A stretch of 64,000 nucleotides of DNA from Oleiphilus messinensis (GCF_002162375.1 NZ_CP021425.1:124001-188000); one strand, 5' to 3'. Counted from the stretch's first letter, positions 1-9,494 are shown. Notes: generated by a model not told the origin, from the sequence alone. Translations and numbers: made by a program.

Positions 1-687
1 ATATTCTTTGTGTAATTTGAGAGCTTTCTCTATATGTTGATTGAATTCATTTTCTGCATTGTGGGTATAAATTGTTCGAATTATAGCGAGTTGAGGCCAT
101 TGAATTCGGCTCAGAAATTCGAACCGTTCTGGAGTAAAGTCACGTGGATTAAACAACTCAGTGGCCGTTACCAGAAGTTGTGCCAGGTTTGCATTGGGGT
201 CATAGATACCTTTGTAGAGCGCGGCGACAGCACAATCAAAATCTCCAGAGCCGATTTCATCTGATTTGAATACAGTTTCAGGTACGGCGCTTAATTTTTT
301 TATCTTGTCATGGTCTCGAAGAATCATGGCTGAATAATATATTGGAAGCCATCGACTTGCCCGGACGGAGAAGGTGCTCTTTTGTGTGGGAACTTGAAAG
401 TGTTTTCCATCGTATTCCATGGTGAACCCATCATTATTACTGCTCGCATTTTGAAATGAGCCCGTTCCCAGTTCTGCTGCTCGACGAAGATACACCTCAC
501 ACATCGCAGAGCTTCGATTAAAAAGGCTTTCTTCGAAAAACATTTTAAGGTTTCTTGTAGCTTTCACAGGTAGTTGGCTACTGGGGACTTTTTTGATGTC
601 TTGAATGATGTTTTTATGTCGTCTTTCGTAAGAATTAAGGCAGTGCTTATATACTGCTTCGTTTGGTTTGATGTAGTGGTCAATCAT
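1..687 (-). CDS. Imm49-like immunity protein (3' end outside window)
   Basis: This is an open minus-strand frame that enters from 687 and has no stop before base 1, giving 229 residues of an incomplete protein. I chose the ATG at 687-685 because a GAAAGGG-type ribosome site lies just upstream; a later ATG at 543 has only a weak site. The protein is soluble and alpha-helical looking, with an acidic centre (SGDFDCAVAALYKG) and a late segment IEKALKLHKEY. From memory this pattern resembles the Imm49 immunity family, whose members often end in a LHKxYW-like stretch. It lies downstream of the WHH toxin and SUKH genes, on the same strand but behind an intrinsic terminator. It is therefore probably a separately expressed immunity gene of the same or a lost toxin. 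The family call is from memory and needs a profile search. Confidence 0.55.
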   Translation of the reverse strand, partial: MIDHYIKPNEAVYKHCLNSYERRHKNIIQDIKKVPSSQLPVKATRNLKMFFEESLFNRSSAMCEVYLRRAAELGTGSFQNASSNNDGFTMEYDGKHFQVPTQKSTFSVRASRWLPIYYSAMILRDHDKIKKLSAVPETVFKSDEIGSGDFDCAVAALYKGIYDPNANLAQLLVTATELFNPRDFTPERFEFLSRIQWPQLAIIRTIYTHNAENEFNQHIEKALKLHKEY

Positions 688-736
688 TATTCGCCCTTTC
701 TGAGCAGGCTCTACTTAATTTGGTGTTTGGAGCAAC

Positions 737-762
737 AAAAAGTCCGGCACATAGCCGGACTT
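737..762 (-). terminator. Intrinsic terminator after the toxin-SUKH unit
   Basis: On the minus strand a 9-bp stem AAGTCCGGC / GCCGGACTT closes a 5-nt loop and runs straight into a T run. It lies 26 bp after the SUKH stop and 49 bp before the Imm49-like start, so it separates the two immunity genes into different transcription units. Confidence 0.8.
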
Positions 763-788
763 AAACAACGCAAATACAAGAGCAGGAA

Positions 789-1244
789 TTAAGTCAAGTC
801 ACCTCTTAATAATGACAGAAAGCCACTAAAACTATCACTCAAGAATGTAATCGCGTCATCTCCTTCTTTATCCGAGTCTACAAATACAATTGAAGGTGTA
901 TCACTAGACTTTCTGAAATCAAACGCGAAGACACTACCACCTCCAGAGCCAACTATCGGGACAATACCTTGTGGCAGATCGTCCTCAACATACATGACAT
1001 TCGACTTGATTGTACTTCCTTTATACTCGTTATCATGAGTAATCAAAAATAAAACACCAACGCTTGTTATCCGACCCCCAACTTTTATTTGATTCGGATT
1101 GGGTACCTTTCCTTGGTGAATCATGACAACGTCCAAATAGTCTTTTGGAAACTTTATACCAAGATGTGATTCGAGCAATTCAACACTATTAACATCAACT
1201 GTGTGGTTGCCGTCCCAAAGGTAGTTATTCCATACGATTTCCAT
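789..1244 (-). CDS. SMI1/KNR4 (SUKH) family immunity protein
   Basis: A 151-aa cytoplasmic protein. Its N-terminal part fits the SUKH superfamily pattern: LLESHLGIKFPKDYLDVVMI, then a glycine-rich turn (GSGGGSVFAFDF) and a C-terminal FSGFLSLL helix. SUKH proteins are the commonest immunity proteins of polymorphic toxin systems, especially with HNH/WHH nucleases. The start is either ATG 1244-1242, which forms TGATG with the toxin stop, or GTG 1247, which overlaps by 4 bp. Either way the gene is translationally coupled to the upstream WHH nuclease toxin, as expected for a cognate immunity gene. The family match is by eye; the pairing is inferred from position. Confidence 0.85.
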   Translation of the reverse strand: MEIVWNNYLWDGNHTVDVNSVELLESHLGIKFPKDYLDVVMIHQGKVPNPNQIKVGGRITSVGVLFLITHDNEYKGSTIKSNVMYVEDDLPQGIVPIVGSGGGSVFAFDFRKSSDTPSIVFVDSDKEGDDAITFLSDSFSGFLSLLRGDLT

Positions 1245-4200
1245 CACTTATATCCTCCACCCCATATCGACATTCCACCGGTATGCTTAAATAACTTATG
1301 CTGAACGTCGTCAACCAATTGCATTCTTCCTAAATCTTGGTGATGGTGCCAAGTTAAACCAGGAGGCGCTATACCTTCAGCAGGAACTTTCTCAAAGAAT
1401 TTGACTTGCTGTTGAGTTAAGCCCATTTCATTTGCCAACCCAGGATTTTCTCTAAGTTGCCTAGCCAAGCTTTCGTTTGCAGCCTGAAAATGAGCATATT
1501 CATTTTGTGTTCCAAAGTGTGCATCATCAAGCACAGTATCATATTTGCTGTCAAATATAGGGAATCCGTCTTCATTGTATTTAAGTTTTTGGTCACCCTT
1601 AACCAAGTACCCATCTGCATCTAGATTTCTCTTATTCCTAATGGTGATTGCGTCGGCTTCCGTTTTTCCATACGGAATCACTTTCCCGTCCGACGAAATC
1701 GTTGGTCTTCTACGTACATCACTTATTTTATCGACCACGTTTGGATCGATAAAACCTCCAGTTCCATTTCGAGGTAGTATACCCGTGTTTGGAATATCTG
1801 TTGAGTCGCGATCTAACAACCGCTCTGCCCCTTGCTTAAATATATCAGCTCCGGTTTTGACAAGGGCGGTGAGTCCGAGTGCTGCGACGACTATCTCTAA
1901 GCCTCCAGCAGTGTAATACTTACTGGCACCGATTAAATCACCCTCTTCATCATATGCATGGGCGAGGTCGAATTTCTCCTGGAGGTTGTCTTCCATTGCA
2001 CCCGGTATTTGATCAATATTGGTGACAAAGGTAATGAGTGATTCAACTTTACCGGCAAAATCCGCTTTACCGGTCTCGAAGGCAGGGTTTTCGCCGCTTA
2101 AGGTCCATAGCAGGGAGTCCAGTGCACCCAGACTGAATTCGGTGGCAAATTGAGCGGTGGTTGATACGTCAACCAAGGTGTCAGCGCCAAACTGGCTTGC
2201 ACCAAAGAACGCGCCGATACCAATATCTGAAATGTCGACTATCGGAGCATCGGAAGGCAGGAGTGTTTTCAGTTCTTCATAGGCATCGAGCAGGGTGTTC
2301 GGGTCGTTGCCATAGACTGCTCCAATATACCGGTCAACGGCCATTTGGATGATGGGTTGGTGTTCTGAAATATGGTCTGCGATGTTTCGGCGGTAGACTG
2401 ATTTCTGGTTCTCCATTTCTAATGGGTCACCAATCAGGTCGAGTTCTCCTTGGTTTTGTTCAGTAATTGCCTGCTCCAGTTTTGCGGTGAATTCACTGGG
2501 TGCAACTTGCAAATCAATGGCGAGTGCCTGTTTTTTAGATATGCTCAGGGTGTCGGACGAATAGCCTTGCTGTGCGAGTGCCCGATCCACACCTTCAATA
2601 CCGAGTGACTGATATTCGGGGGATTCGAGAATACTGCGGAAGTAGTCATCCCGACTGATAATTTGATTATTCAGACTCTGAACCCAAAACGTAACACCAG
2701 CATCATTCGTTTCGATCGGGATATTCAGAATGTTTTGATATACATACTGCACAAGTGCTGTGTTATCGAGTTCATTCAGGTTGTGATAGTCTGCCAATGA
2801 CAGCTCATGACCTCCATCCAGGGCCAGCCAGTTTCGCATCTCTGAAACCAGGTCAATTGTATTTGCAAAACTGTCGATCACTTGAGCCCGAGTGACGTTT
2901 CCAGATTCGAGTTCGTTCACCCAATAATTCAATCCTGCTTGATCGGCATCTCGATTTAAAACACGGTGGTAGATGTGTTCGACGAATTCATTGTCGGGAA
3001 GGTATGTTTTTAAAATTTCCATGTCTTCCACGGCCTCTCCATCTCTCTCCAGCCAAATTTGAAGATCCTGAGACTGTTCGTTACTGAGATGGTAGCGTAA
3101 TGGTATATCTAACCAAGGGTCGAAGTTTTGAGCTTCTTCCGAGTCAATAAACTGAGTTAATGCTTCGATAGGCGTAATTTGATTCGATTGGAGTTCCGAC
3201 ACCCACCACTGGAAGCCGGGATCATGAAGTCCAGGTTCATAACCGAGTACTCTCTCGTAAAGCAAATTTACGATTTCCTCGTGTGTTAGGTTATCCAGTT
3301 CTGCTATATCAATGGGTGCGTTTTCTGGGTATGCCGTCCAGTTTGGATTAGCATCGTTCTGTAACTTCTGGTTATAGAGCAGTACTAAAAGATTTGTTCT
3401 GGATAATTCGCCTGACTCAAGCAAAGCACTAAAATGTTCTTGTGAGGGTTTGTCGAGGTCTTGTTTTAAAATTAAGGAATACGCTTTGTCGATAAAAGAT
3501 TTATCACTTATGGTTTTTTTGAGCAATGGAGTCAGATAATCGGTATCTCTATCCCCTATTGTCAATTCTTTGAGCCCTTCGGGAGCATCATAGCGTAAGT
3601 AATACAGAAGCTTGGTATCGACATCATTTCTTTCGATAGCTTGGTAGGCATCACCTTGTCTCATTACATCAAGTGCTTGAATCTGAGTAATCTTATTCGA
3701 GTTTAATAGTCTGAGCAGACTCCTTGCTTCTTTTGAGCTTGCGGAGTCGATTCCAAGGCGTTTCTCAAAAGCGGTTTGGATGAAAGCATCATTGCTTGCA
3801 AGTTTCTGATTAGTCACCGTTTTCCCTTTATCAATCAGAGAACTTATCGATTGAGAAAGGGATACATGGTACTCTCCATTCTTATCCGGGATGGCTACAA
3901 ATTTGCCAGCGTAAATTTCTTGATACGTGAGTTCGAATTCCGGAGGGGGTACATTCACCCCGTATACGATGGTAGTTACATTCCCCGATGATGTTTCTGT
4001 GTTCCAGATTCTAGTGGAGGCATTTCCGCCATGTTCTGTTATCCAATTCCGAGTGGCTGTGAATTCATTGCCGTTCACGTACTGTAAAACCGTAACATCA
4101 GCGGCTGACTCAAATTGATAGAAATCCACAAGGTCTGGTAAGTTGAAGTTTTCAATTTCAGGATATTCGATGTTACCCGGTATTCTTAGATCCATCGGTA

Positions 4201-5203
4201 TCGGTTGGAGGTTGTATCGCCCGCTCTCAGAATCAAAATTTAGAGCCCAATCTTGGCCAGGATTTGTAACCTTATCATTAGCTCTCGGGCTGACAATGAT
4301 TGTCGTGCCGTCCATTCTCACATCGGTATAATCGCCGGAAAATTCGACTGAGGCTGGTTGATTTGAGATTAATATTTGACCGCTATCGTCATCAAAAAAA
4401 GTCGACATTAGTTTTTCAATCGAAGCATTGCCGGAAAGAGTAAGTCGAAATCGTTCACCCTCATCACCAATTGCGTCTTGTTTGCTTTGGAGTTGTTCCA
4501 GGTGATGCCCGACTTCTTCAATATAGGTTTCAGCCATTAGCTCGACATCGAGACCTATATTCAGAAAGACGGTTTGGGTCTCTTGTGCATACGCACCGAA
4601 GTTTCCATTCAGGCGTTCGGAGTTGGTTAGACGAATTTTCGGTAGAAAATCGAAATTGTTTGCAATTGCTTTTTCACGAAGTGACTCTGCTGCAGATTTG
4701 TCATAGGACGAACCGTAAGATTGTCGAAAAACCTGGTGATAGTGCTCGGGATCATTGGCCAGTTGTGCAAATTCTTCAATGAATCTACCTTCCACGTGGG
4801 AGACGAGTTCAGCTTGTTCATGTAGTAATTGTTGTGAGTCTGTTCGAAAATGTGAGATGGCAGTAGGTGAATATTCCAACCGTATTAATTCTTGTTCTGT
4901 GCTGTGCTGAAGGGCGACTTTATCTTCAAGGGTGAAAGGCTGGTTGGCAATAGATTGCGCTAGAGTGAGCGTGTCTAGCTGATGCGTGTTGGGTTGGAGA
5001 CTTTCTGTGATGAGTTTTTGGGCTTCTACGGTTTGATGTTGTTGCTCAGTGCTTTCGGATGCAGAGACAGACCCGGTAGTCGGATTGTGTTCTGATGATG
5101 GTGTAGACGGTGACGGTTTTAGAGTTGGTCCTGATAACGTTATGGGCATTTCAAAGATCCTTTTAAGCAGTCCGTTTTGCAGGATGGGTTCCAATAAGTC
5201 CAT
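1244..5203 (-). CDS. Polymorphic toxin: zincin-like segment, DUF4214 repeats, C-terminal WHH nuclease
   Basis: A 1319-aa protein with no visible signal peptide. Residues about 205-250 include AETYIEEVGHHLEQL followed by GDEGERF, a pattern I associate with zincin-like domains of large secreted or cyanobacterial proteins (E230, H233, H234). Residues about 470-870 hold repeated DUF4214-like units, such as YHRVLNRDADQAGLNYWVNE near 745 and related copies near 480, 645 and 820. About 950-1160 is a helical, partly hydrophobic pre-toxin region. The last 90 residues form a WHH-type HNH/Endo VII nuclease: LTWHHHQDLGRMQLV at about 1283, with later His at 1302 and 1307. It probably cleaves DNA of a competitor after the tip is released. 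No RHS repeats, RTX nonapeptides or PAAR domain are seen, so the export route is unknown. An overlapping SUKH gene follows. The ribosome site before 5203 is weak, and an internal Met at residue 19 is an alternative start. Confidence 0.8.
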   Translation of the reverse strand: MDLLEPILQNGLLKRIFEMPITLSGPTLKPSPSTPSSEHNPTTGSVSASESTEQQHQTVEAQKLITESLQPNTHQLDTLTLAQSIANQPFTLEDKVALQHSTEQELIRLEYSPTAISHFRTDSQQLLHEQAELVSHVEGRFIEEFAQLANDPEHYHQVFRQSYGSSYDKSAAESLREKAIANNFDFLPKIRLTNSERLNGNFGAYAQETQTVFLNIGLDVELMAETYIEEVGHHLEQLQSKQDAIGDEGERFRLTLSGNASIEKLMSTFFDDDSGQILISNQPASVEFSGDYTDVRMDGTTIIVSPRANDKVTNPGQDWALNFDSESGRYNLQPIPMDLRIPGNIEYPEIENFNLPDLVDFYQFESAADVTVLQYVNGNEFTATRNWITEHGGNASTRIWNTETSSGNVTTIVYGVNVPPPEFELTYQEIYAGKFVAIPDKNGEYHVSLSQSISSLIDKGKTVTNQKLASNDAFIQTAFEKRLGIDSASSKEARSLLRLLNSNKITQIQALDVMRQGDAYQAIERNDVDTKLLYYLRYDAPEGLKELTIGDRDTDYLTPLLKKTISDKSFIDKAYSLILKQDLDKPSQEHFSALLESGELSRTNLLVLLYNQKLQNDANPNWTAYPENAPIDIAELDNLTHEEIVNLLYERVLGYEPGLHDPGFQWWVSELQSNQITPIEALTQFIDSEEAQNFDPWLDIPLRYHLSNEQSQDLQIWLERDGEAVEDMEILKTYLPDNEFVEHIYHRVLNRDADQAGLNYWVNELESGNVTRAQVIDSFANTIDLVSEMRNWLALDGGHELSLADYHNLNELDNTALVQYVYQNILNIPIETNDAGVTFWVQSLNNQIISRDDYFRSILESPEYQSLGIEGVDRALAQQGYSSDTLSISKKQALAIDLQVAPSEFTAKLEQAITEQNQGELDLIGDPLEMENQKSVYRRNIADHISEHQPIIQMAVDRYIGAVYGNDPNTLLDAYEELKTLLPSDAPIVDISDIGIGAFFGASQFGADTLVDVSTTAQFATEFSLGALDSLLWTLSGENPAFETGKADFAGKVESLITFVTNIDQIPGAMEDNLQEKFDLAHAYDEEGDLIGASKYYTAGGLEIVVAALGLTALVKTGADIFKQGAERLLDRDSTDIPNTGILPRNGTGGFIDPNVVDKISDVRRRPTISSDGKVIPYGKTEADAITIRNKRNLDADGYLVKGDQKLKYNEDGFPIFDSKYDTVLDDAHFGTQNEYAHFQAANESLARQLRENPGLANEMGLTQQQVKFFEKVPAEGIAPPGLTWHHHQDLGRMQLVDDVQHKLFKHTGGMSIWGGGYK

Positions 5204-5425
5204 GAGTTATTCAGTAAATCATTCTAAGGTATCAACGGATCGATGGCATCTAGGGTAAACCCCAGGTTTTTATCAGTTTTTTTAGTTTGTGAGAGGGTCA
5301 TCGAATGTGGTCTGAAACTCTGAAATATGCCGTTATGGTCTCCTCAATAACTTCAACATTCAAAAAGACGACTATGAGCTAAACTGTGAACAATGACCCA
5401 TAATTCTTTAGCCGGAGTCGAATGA

Positions 5426-6679
5426 ATGGCATTTTCCCAACCTGATCAGCGCCAACTGGATCGTAAGCAGCGCGAATTGAAATTACAGGAAGACCGCCTA
5501 TCCCGACAAATCTCCCAGTTTAAGCGTCATGAGGAACGCCAAAAGGAAACCCAGTGTCAATTGGAGGACAAGGCTCGGGAAGTTGCTGAACGTGAAGCCG
5601 AGTTCCGCACCAAGGATCAGGATCTGGTGCGGCGGGAACAGGATTATCAACGTGCTTTGCAGCGCTTTATGGAGGAGAAAAGCCGGCAATTGAGTGCGCG
5701 ACGTATGCGCTTGATGGTGGTGGTTCCTTTTTTGCTGTTGGCGGCCATTGGTATGGGGTATCTGGCCTATGATTATCAGGCCTCTCAGGATACCTATTAT
5801 GCACAGCTACAGGGGGCAGTGCGGAATATTGACCGACTGACTGAGTCACTTGATGAATTGGGCACCAGTAAAACGCTGATCGAGGATCAGCTGCAGGGTA
5901 GTGAATCCCGGTTATCGGAAACCCGTAATCAACTTGATTCAGCGAAACAGCAACTGATGCAGACCCGGGATGAAAAACAGCAACTCCAGACCCGTCTGGA
6001 ACAGGCGGATAAGCGACTTAGTGAGCTGGACCGGGATATGAAAAGGTTGATGGGTGATAAAGATCGTTTACGGGAGGAGTTGGGCCGGTTGGCGGTAAAT
6101 AAGCAGTCTGCAGAAGATGAGCTGGTTACCCTTGAAAGCAGATTGGAGTCCCTAAGTGGTTTGCTGCTGGGGGCGGATGCGAAATTCAAGACCGCGGAAC
6201 AGAAACGCAAAGACGTTGAGACATTGTTGTCAGAGGCGCAAAAACAACGATCGGTGCTCACAGAAGATCGTAACCGATGGATGACCAAGTACGCGCAGTT
6301 GCAGGCTGAATTGGAGGGGGCACAAGCGGCGGTTCTCACTGAACAGCAGTCACAGAAGAGCGTCAACCAGGCATTGGCACAGGAGAAACTGGACCGGGCC
6401 AAGTTACAAAGCCTGTATCAAAGTGTCGAGAATGAACTAACCGAGAAAAAGCTGGCGTTGAGTGCGGAACAGGAAAAACTGGAACGCTTGAAAACCGAGC
6501 AAGGCAGCAATGCGGTGAAATTGAGTTCGTTGCAAGTGGAATTGGATCAATTGCGGCAATCAATGGCTCAGCTGGAGCGTTCCCGAACAACACAGGAACA
6601 GGAAATTGCGCGCTTGAAGAGAGAAAACCTGCGCTTGATTGACGCGGCCAATCTGAATGCAAGCAGCCCGGTTCAGTAG
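5426..6679 (+). CDS. Coiled-coil inner-membrane protein of unknown function
   Basis: 417 aa. Residues 1-88 are a charged coiled coil rich in Gln, Glu and Arg. One transmembrane helix follows at about 93-113 (MVVVPFLLLAAIGMGYLAYD). The rest, about 125-405, is a long heptad-rich coiled coil dominated by Leu, Gln, Glu and Lys. With one helix in the middle, one coil should lie in the cytoplasm and the other in the periplasm. No enzyme motif is seen. The start is supported by GGAG at 5414-5417, 8 bp before the ATG. It could be a scaffold or cell-envelope spacer protein, but low-complexity coils match many families and I do not recognise a specific one. Confidence 0.8.
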   Translation: MAFSQPDQRQLDRKQRELKLQEDRLSRQISQFKRHEERQKETQCQLEDKAREVAEREAEFRTKDQDLVRREQDYQRALQRFMEEKSRQLSARRMRLMVVVPFLLLAAIGMGYLAYDYQASQDTYYAQLQGAVRNIDRLTESLDELGTSKTLIEDQLQGSESRLSETRNQLDSAKQQLMQTRDEKQQLQTRLEQADKRLSELDRDMKRLMGDKDRLREELGRLAVNKQSAEDELVTLESRLESLSGLLLGADAKFKTAEQKRKDVETLLSEAQKQRSVLTEDRNRWMTKYAQLQAELEGAQAAVLTEQQSQKSVNQALAQEKLDRAKLQSLYQSVENELTEKKLALSAEQEKLERLKTEQGSNAVKLSSLQVELDQLRQSMAQLERSRTTQEQEIARLKRENLRLIDAANLNASSPVQ

Positions 6680-6713
6680 CAGGAGGTCTCGTTCGGTAGC
6701 AGGAAGCCAGACG

Positions 6714-6736
6714 GGCCAGGCAGATTTTGCCTGGCC
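6714..6736. terminator. Hairpin between convergent genes (possible terminator)
   Basis: A 9-bp perfect stem GGCCAGGCA / TGCCTGGCC with a 5-nt loop lies between the convergent coiled-coil gene and the DUF2505 gene. Neither strand shows a good T run, so termination is only likely from position. Confidence 0.4.
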
Positions 6737-6779
6737 TGAGTTAACCGGCCCAATTTAACCGGATAGCTCAATCCCGGAC

Positions 6780-7277
6780 TTAGTTTGCCAGGATCAGACT
6801 CTGATTGACTTCGTACTCGGATTCCATTTGGATTTGAGAGTCTTTGGCAATGAACTGCGCGATGGTTTTCCCGATAAGTGGCACCTTGCACTGAATGCCC
6901 AGGGAAACATGGATGACGGAGGCTTCGCCATCCGGCTTGATGACCATGGTGCCTTTCAAATTGGCCGGTACGCCAATCAGTTCTACCTGATAATCGCAAC
7001 AAAATTCACCATCGCTGTTCTTGCGCCAGTTTTCCACCTGCTTCATGGTGGTGGTACCCGGTTGCAATTTTTGCAGGACACTGGGCATATCACCCCGTGG
7101 CTGCACATCTTTTGTGAGTTGGATGGTGCCTTCGCTCTCGCTCCAGTCACACTGATTTACCCGCAGATTTTTAACACCTAATGTTTCATGCTTGCGGATA
7201 ATGTTCTGCTCGTTGAACAGAAAGTTGAACAAATTATCCGCACTGACAGGATAAGGATGAGCAACATTGATTTCCAT
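6780..7277 (-). CDS. DUF2505-like SRPBCC-fold protein
   Basis: 165 aa, cytoplasmic. The start MEINVAHPYPVSADNLFNFL and the alternating beta pattern (GTIQLTKDV, EFCCDYQVELIGVPANLKGT, ASVIHVSLGIQCKVPLIGKT) followed by a long C-terminal helix with KDSQIQMESEYE fit the START/SRPBCC helix-grip fold, specifically the DUF2505 family as I remember it. Such proteins bind small hydrophobic ligands, but no ligand can be read from the sequence. It is a single gene, convergent with the coiled-coil gene and followed at a distance by a separate minus-strand gene. Confidence 0.65.
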   Translation of the reverse strand: MEINVAHPYPVSADNLFNFLFNEQNIIRKHETLGVKNLRVNQCDWSESEGTIQLTKDVQPRGDMPSVLQKLQPGTTTMKQVENWRKNSDGEFCCDYQVELIGVPANLKGTMVIKPDGEASVIHVSLGIQCKVPLIGKTIAQFIAKDSQIQMESEYEVNQSLILAN

Positions 7278-7463
7278 GGTACTGCTCCGTCATTAAAATG
7301 GCTTTAAGGTTTAGAATTTTGAGTGATTGCCATTGTAACGAAACGTAACACATTAGTCTTTATCCTAATTGACATGATCACCTGTCACGTTGACAAACAC
7401 AATTTGGGGCAAGATCGTTATTTTTGCCCAAATTATGTTCGTTTTTGTGCCTGGGTTCCCAGA

Positions 7464-7994
7464 TTATGAAGGCGTTTTTGCGTTCATGTCTCTAAGGATG
7501 GTGGGGCCTACTTCCTGCTCGATTTCCCGGCGGACCTCATTTCGCATGCCGAGCATGAACCCGAGTTCAGCGACCACGAAAAGTGGACCCACAATCAGGC
7601 CGACCAGGTCATCAACAAAGGCAGGTTTGCGGCCCTCGTAGTAATGACCAATAAACTGGATGACCCAGCCGATAAAGAACAGCCCGATGCCCCAGCCCAG
7701 CCAGGTACTGGTTGATGCTTGGGCGATTGGCGCTGCAGACCAGAGACCGATGGTGAACAACAGGCCCATTACGACACCAAACCGGGTATCCAGCTTTAAG
7801 TAAAAATAAATTGATGCGAATGCGACCAGCAATGCGGGTGATATCAACGCACCGGCAAGGTCAAACCCTGGACGGGAGAGGAGTATCATCACCGCGAATA
7901 CGATCATTGGAATACCGATGAAATGGGTTGCGATATTCCGTTTATCGCGGTGATAAGCTGCATATTGAGTGAGGTGTTGAGTGAGTGACTTCAC
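7464..7994 (-). CDS. Mpo1-like (DUF962/YGL010w) membrane protein
   Basis: 176 aa with about four to five hydrophobic segments. The family signature is clear: an N-terminal YAAYHRDKRNIATHFIGIP and a later WVIQFIGHYYEGRKPA, which carry the conserved histidines. Yeast Mpo1 is an iron-dependent dioxygenase that removes one carbon from 2-hydroxy fatty acids during phytosphingosine breakdown. Bacterial relatives are common but mostly untested, so the reaction here is inferred. Length and histidines match an intact member. It is a monocistronic gene by spacing. Confidence 0.85.
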   Translation of the reverse strand: MKSLTQHLTQYAAYHRDKRNIATHFIGIPMIVFAVMILLSRPGFDLAGALISPALLVAFASIYFYLKLDTRFGVVMGLLFTIGLWSAAPIAQASTSTWLGWGIGLFFIGWVIQFIGHYYEGRKPAFVDDLVGLIVGPLFVVAELGFMLGMRNEVRREIEQEVGPTILRDMNAKTPS

Positions 7995-8157
7995 TTTTTT
8001 GTTCTCCTAAGTTATGCACCCATACCGGTTTAGGATCGCCGTTTTCAGAACAGGTTGCACGAGTTAATCAGATTTGTGACTTTAGCTAAATTGCGCCGGG
8101 GCGTCTGTCGCTAAGGTGACACATTTTGAGCACTAATTCATCGTCGCAAATAACGGG

Positions 8158-8859
8158 CTAGGCTGAAAGCATATTGCCTGCGATCTGTTGCAGTCGGGCG
8201 GGATCGAGAATCTCGATCTGGGAGCGGGCCAGACGAATAATGCCCTTTTGTTCAAGTTCCTTGAGAATTTGATTGGTCGTTTGCCTGGATATGCCAAGCA
8301 TGGATCCCAATACTTCCTGCGGGATGGACAGGCATATATTGCCCGGATCGCTCTCTTCGCCCATTATTAACAAGCGCCGGGCCAGTCGTGGGAGAGCAGG
8401 AAGCAGCGCGACGTCCTCAATGAGTTGAAACGCCAGACGAAGTTTATGGGTAAGGAGCTTGCCGAAATCCTGCCAATATTCAGGATGTTGATACAATAAA
8501 TCTGTTAATTTATTCTGGGGAATATTCCACAGCAGGCAGCTGCTTTCAGCCATGGCATCGTGGGTGCGCGCCTGGTTGTCAAACAAGGCTATTTCGCCGA
8601 ACCATTGGGGCGCTTCTACCAAGGTTAATATGGCCTCTTTGCCATTTATACCAGTGCCGGTTATCCGGATGTTTCCGGATAATACCGCATATAGACCACA
8701 GGGCTGGTCACCCCGGGAAAACAATCGCTCTCCGCTTTGCAGTTTGATCTGCTTGCCCAATTTGAACAGCTGCTGTTGAAGATGATCATTCAGCCCTGAA
8801 AACCAGTTTCCCCGGGTGAGAATGTCTCGTATGTTAGCAGTTGTGAGCGCTGAATTCAT
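8158..8859 (-). CDS. Crp/Fnr-family transcriptional regulator
   Basis: 233 aa from the ATG at 8859 (MNSALTTANIRDIL); a TTG 12 bases upstream would add four residues. Residues about 18-130 form a cyclic-nucleotide-binding beta barrel (GERLFSRGDQPCGLYAVLSG, then EAPQWFGEIALFDNQARTHD). A C-terminal winged helix follows with the recognition helix ISRQTTNQILKELEQKGII. The Fnr cysteine cluster is missing, so this is not an oxygen-sensing Fnr. The barrel has FGEIALFDNQARTHD where Crp binds cAMP through an E...RS motif, so the ligand is uncertain. It is divergent from the DUF3291 / FMN-glutamate-synthase pair, which makes that pair a plausible target. Confidence 0.85.
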   Translation of the reverse strand: MNSALTTANIRDILTRGNWFSGLNDHLQQQLFKLGKQIKLQSGERLFSRGDQPCGLYAVLSGNIRITGTGINGKEAILTLVEAPQWFGEIALFDNQARTHDAMAESSCLLWNIPQNKLTDLLYQHPEYWQDFGKLLTHKLRLAFQLIEDVALLPALPRLARRLLIMGEESDPGNICLSIPQEVLGSMLGISRQTTNQILKELEQKGIIRLARSQIEILDPARLQQIAGNMLSA

Positions 8860-9050
8860 GGGCAATATCAATCAGGTTTCAGGGTCGCGTTCCAGCACGG
8901 CTAAAAGTGCGACGATAATCGAATATTATGGGCTATTGTCATTATCGTATGATAGCCCCAACCGGACCCGGAATGAAGATCGAACGTTACAATACTTCGC
9001 GCCACTTAACAGGATAGTGTGAAAACATCCTCTCACAATGGAGATTTTTT

Positions 9051-9494
9051 GTGCACCTCGCCCAATTTAATATTGCTAAATGCAAAGCACCACTTGATGA
9101 TCCCTTGATGAAACCGTTTGTTGATAATCTGGAACGAATTAATCGTTTGGCTGAGCAGAGTGATGGTTTTATCTGGCGTTTACAGGATGAATCGGGTGCT
9201 GCTACGGATTTCAGTATCTATACTGACCCCAATATCATCGTCAATCTTTCAGTGTGGGATTCTGTGGATGCTTTGAAGCAGTTTGTGTATACAACCGAGC
9301 ATCTCCAGTTTTTGCAACAAAAGTCACAGTGGTTTGAAAAACTGCCTCTGGCCAATCTGGTCTTGTGGTGGATTCCCGAGAATTATGAACCCCCATTGCA
9401 GGAAGCCAAAGATCGATTGACGCAACTCCAGCATCAGGGCGACAGGGCTGATGCTTTCAGCTTTCGTCACGTTTTTGAGAGACCTGGCTCATGA
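9051..9494 (+). CDS. DUF3291 domain protein (dimeric alpha/beta barrel)
   Basis: 147 aa. It starts at GTG with GGAG 7 bp upstream; a nearby ATG at 9038 is out of frame. MHLAQFNIAKCKAPLDDPLM, GFIWRLQDE, the NLSVWDSVDALKQFVYTTEH segment and LVLWWIP are typical of DUF3291, a family related to antibiotic-biosynthesis monooxygenases and heme-handling ferredoxin-like folds. It overlaps the next gene by 4 bp (ATGA), so the two are translationally coupled. A function linked to the downstream FMN oxidoreductase is inferred from this coupling only. Confidence 0.8.
   Translation: MHLAQFNIAKCKAPLDDPLMKPFVDNLERINRLAEQSDGFIWRLQDESGAATDFSIYTDPNIIVNLSVWDSVDALKQFVYTTEHLQFLQQKSQWFEKLPLANLVLWWIPENYEPPLQEAKDRLTQLQHQGDRADAFSFRHVFERPGS

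Noticed and set aside
8158-8859. Fnr-type oxygen sensor
   Set aside because: The N-terminal cysteine cluster for an iron-sulfur centre is missing; only the general Crp/Fnr call stands.
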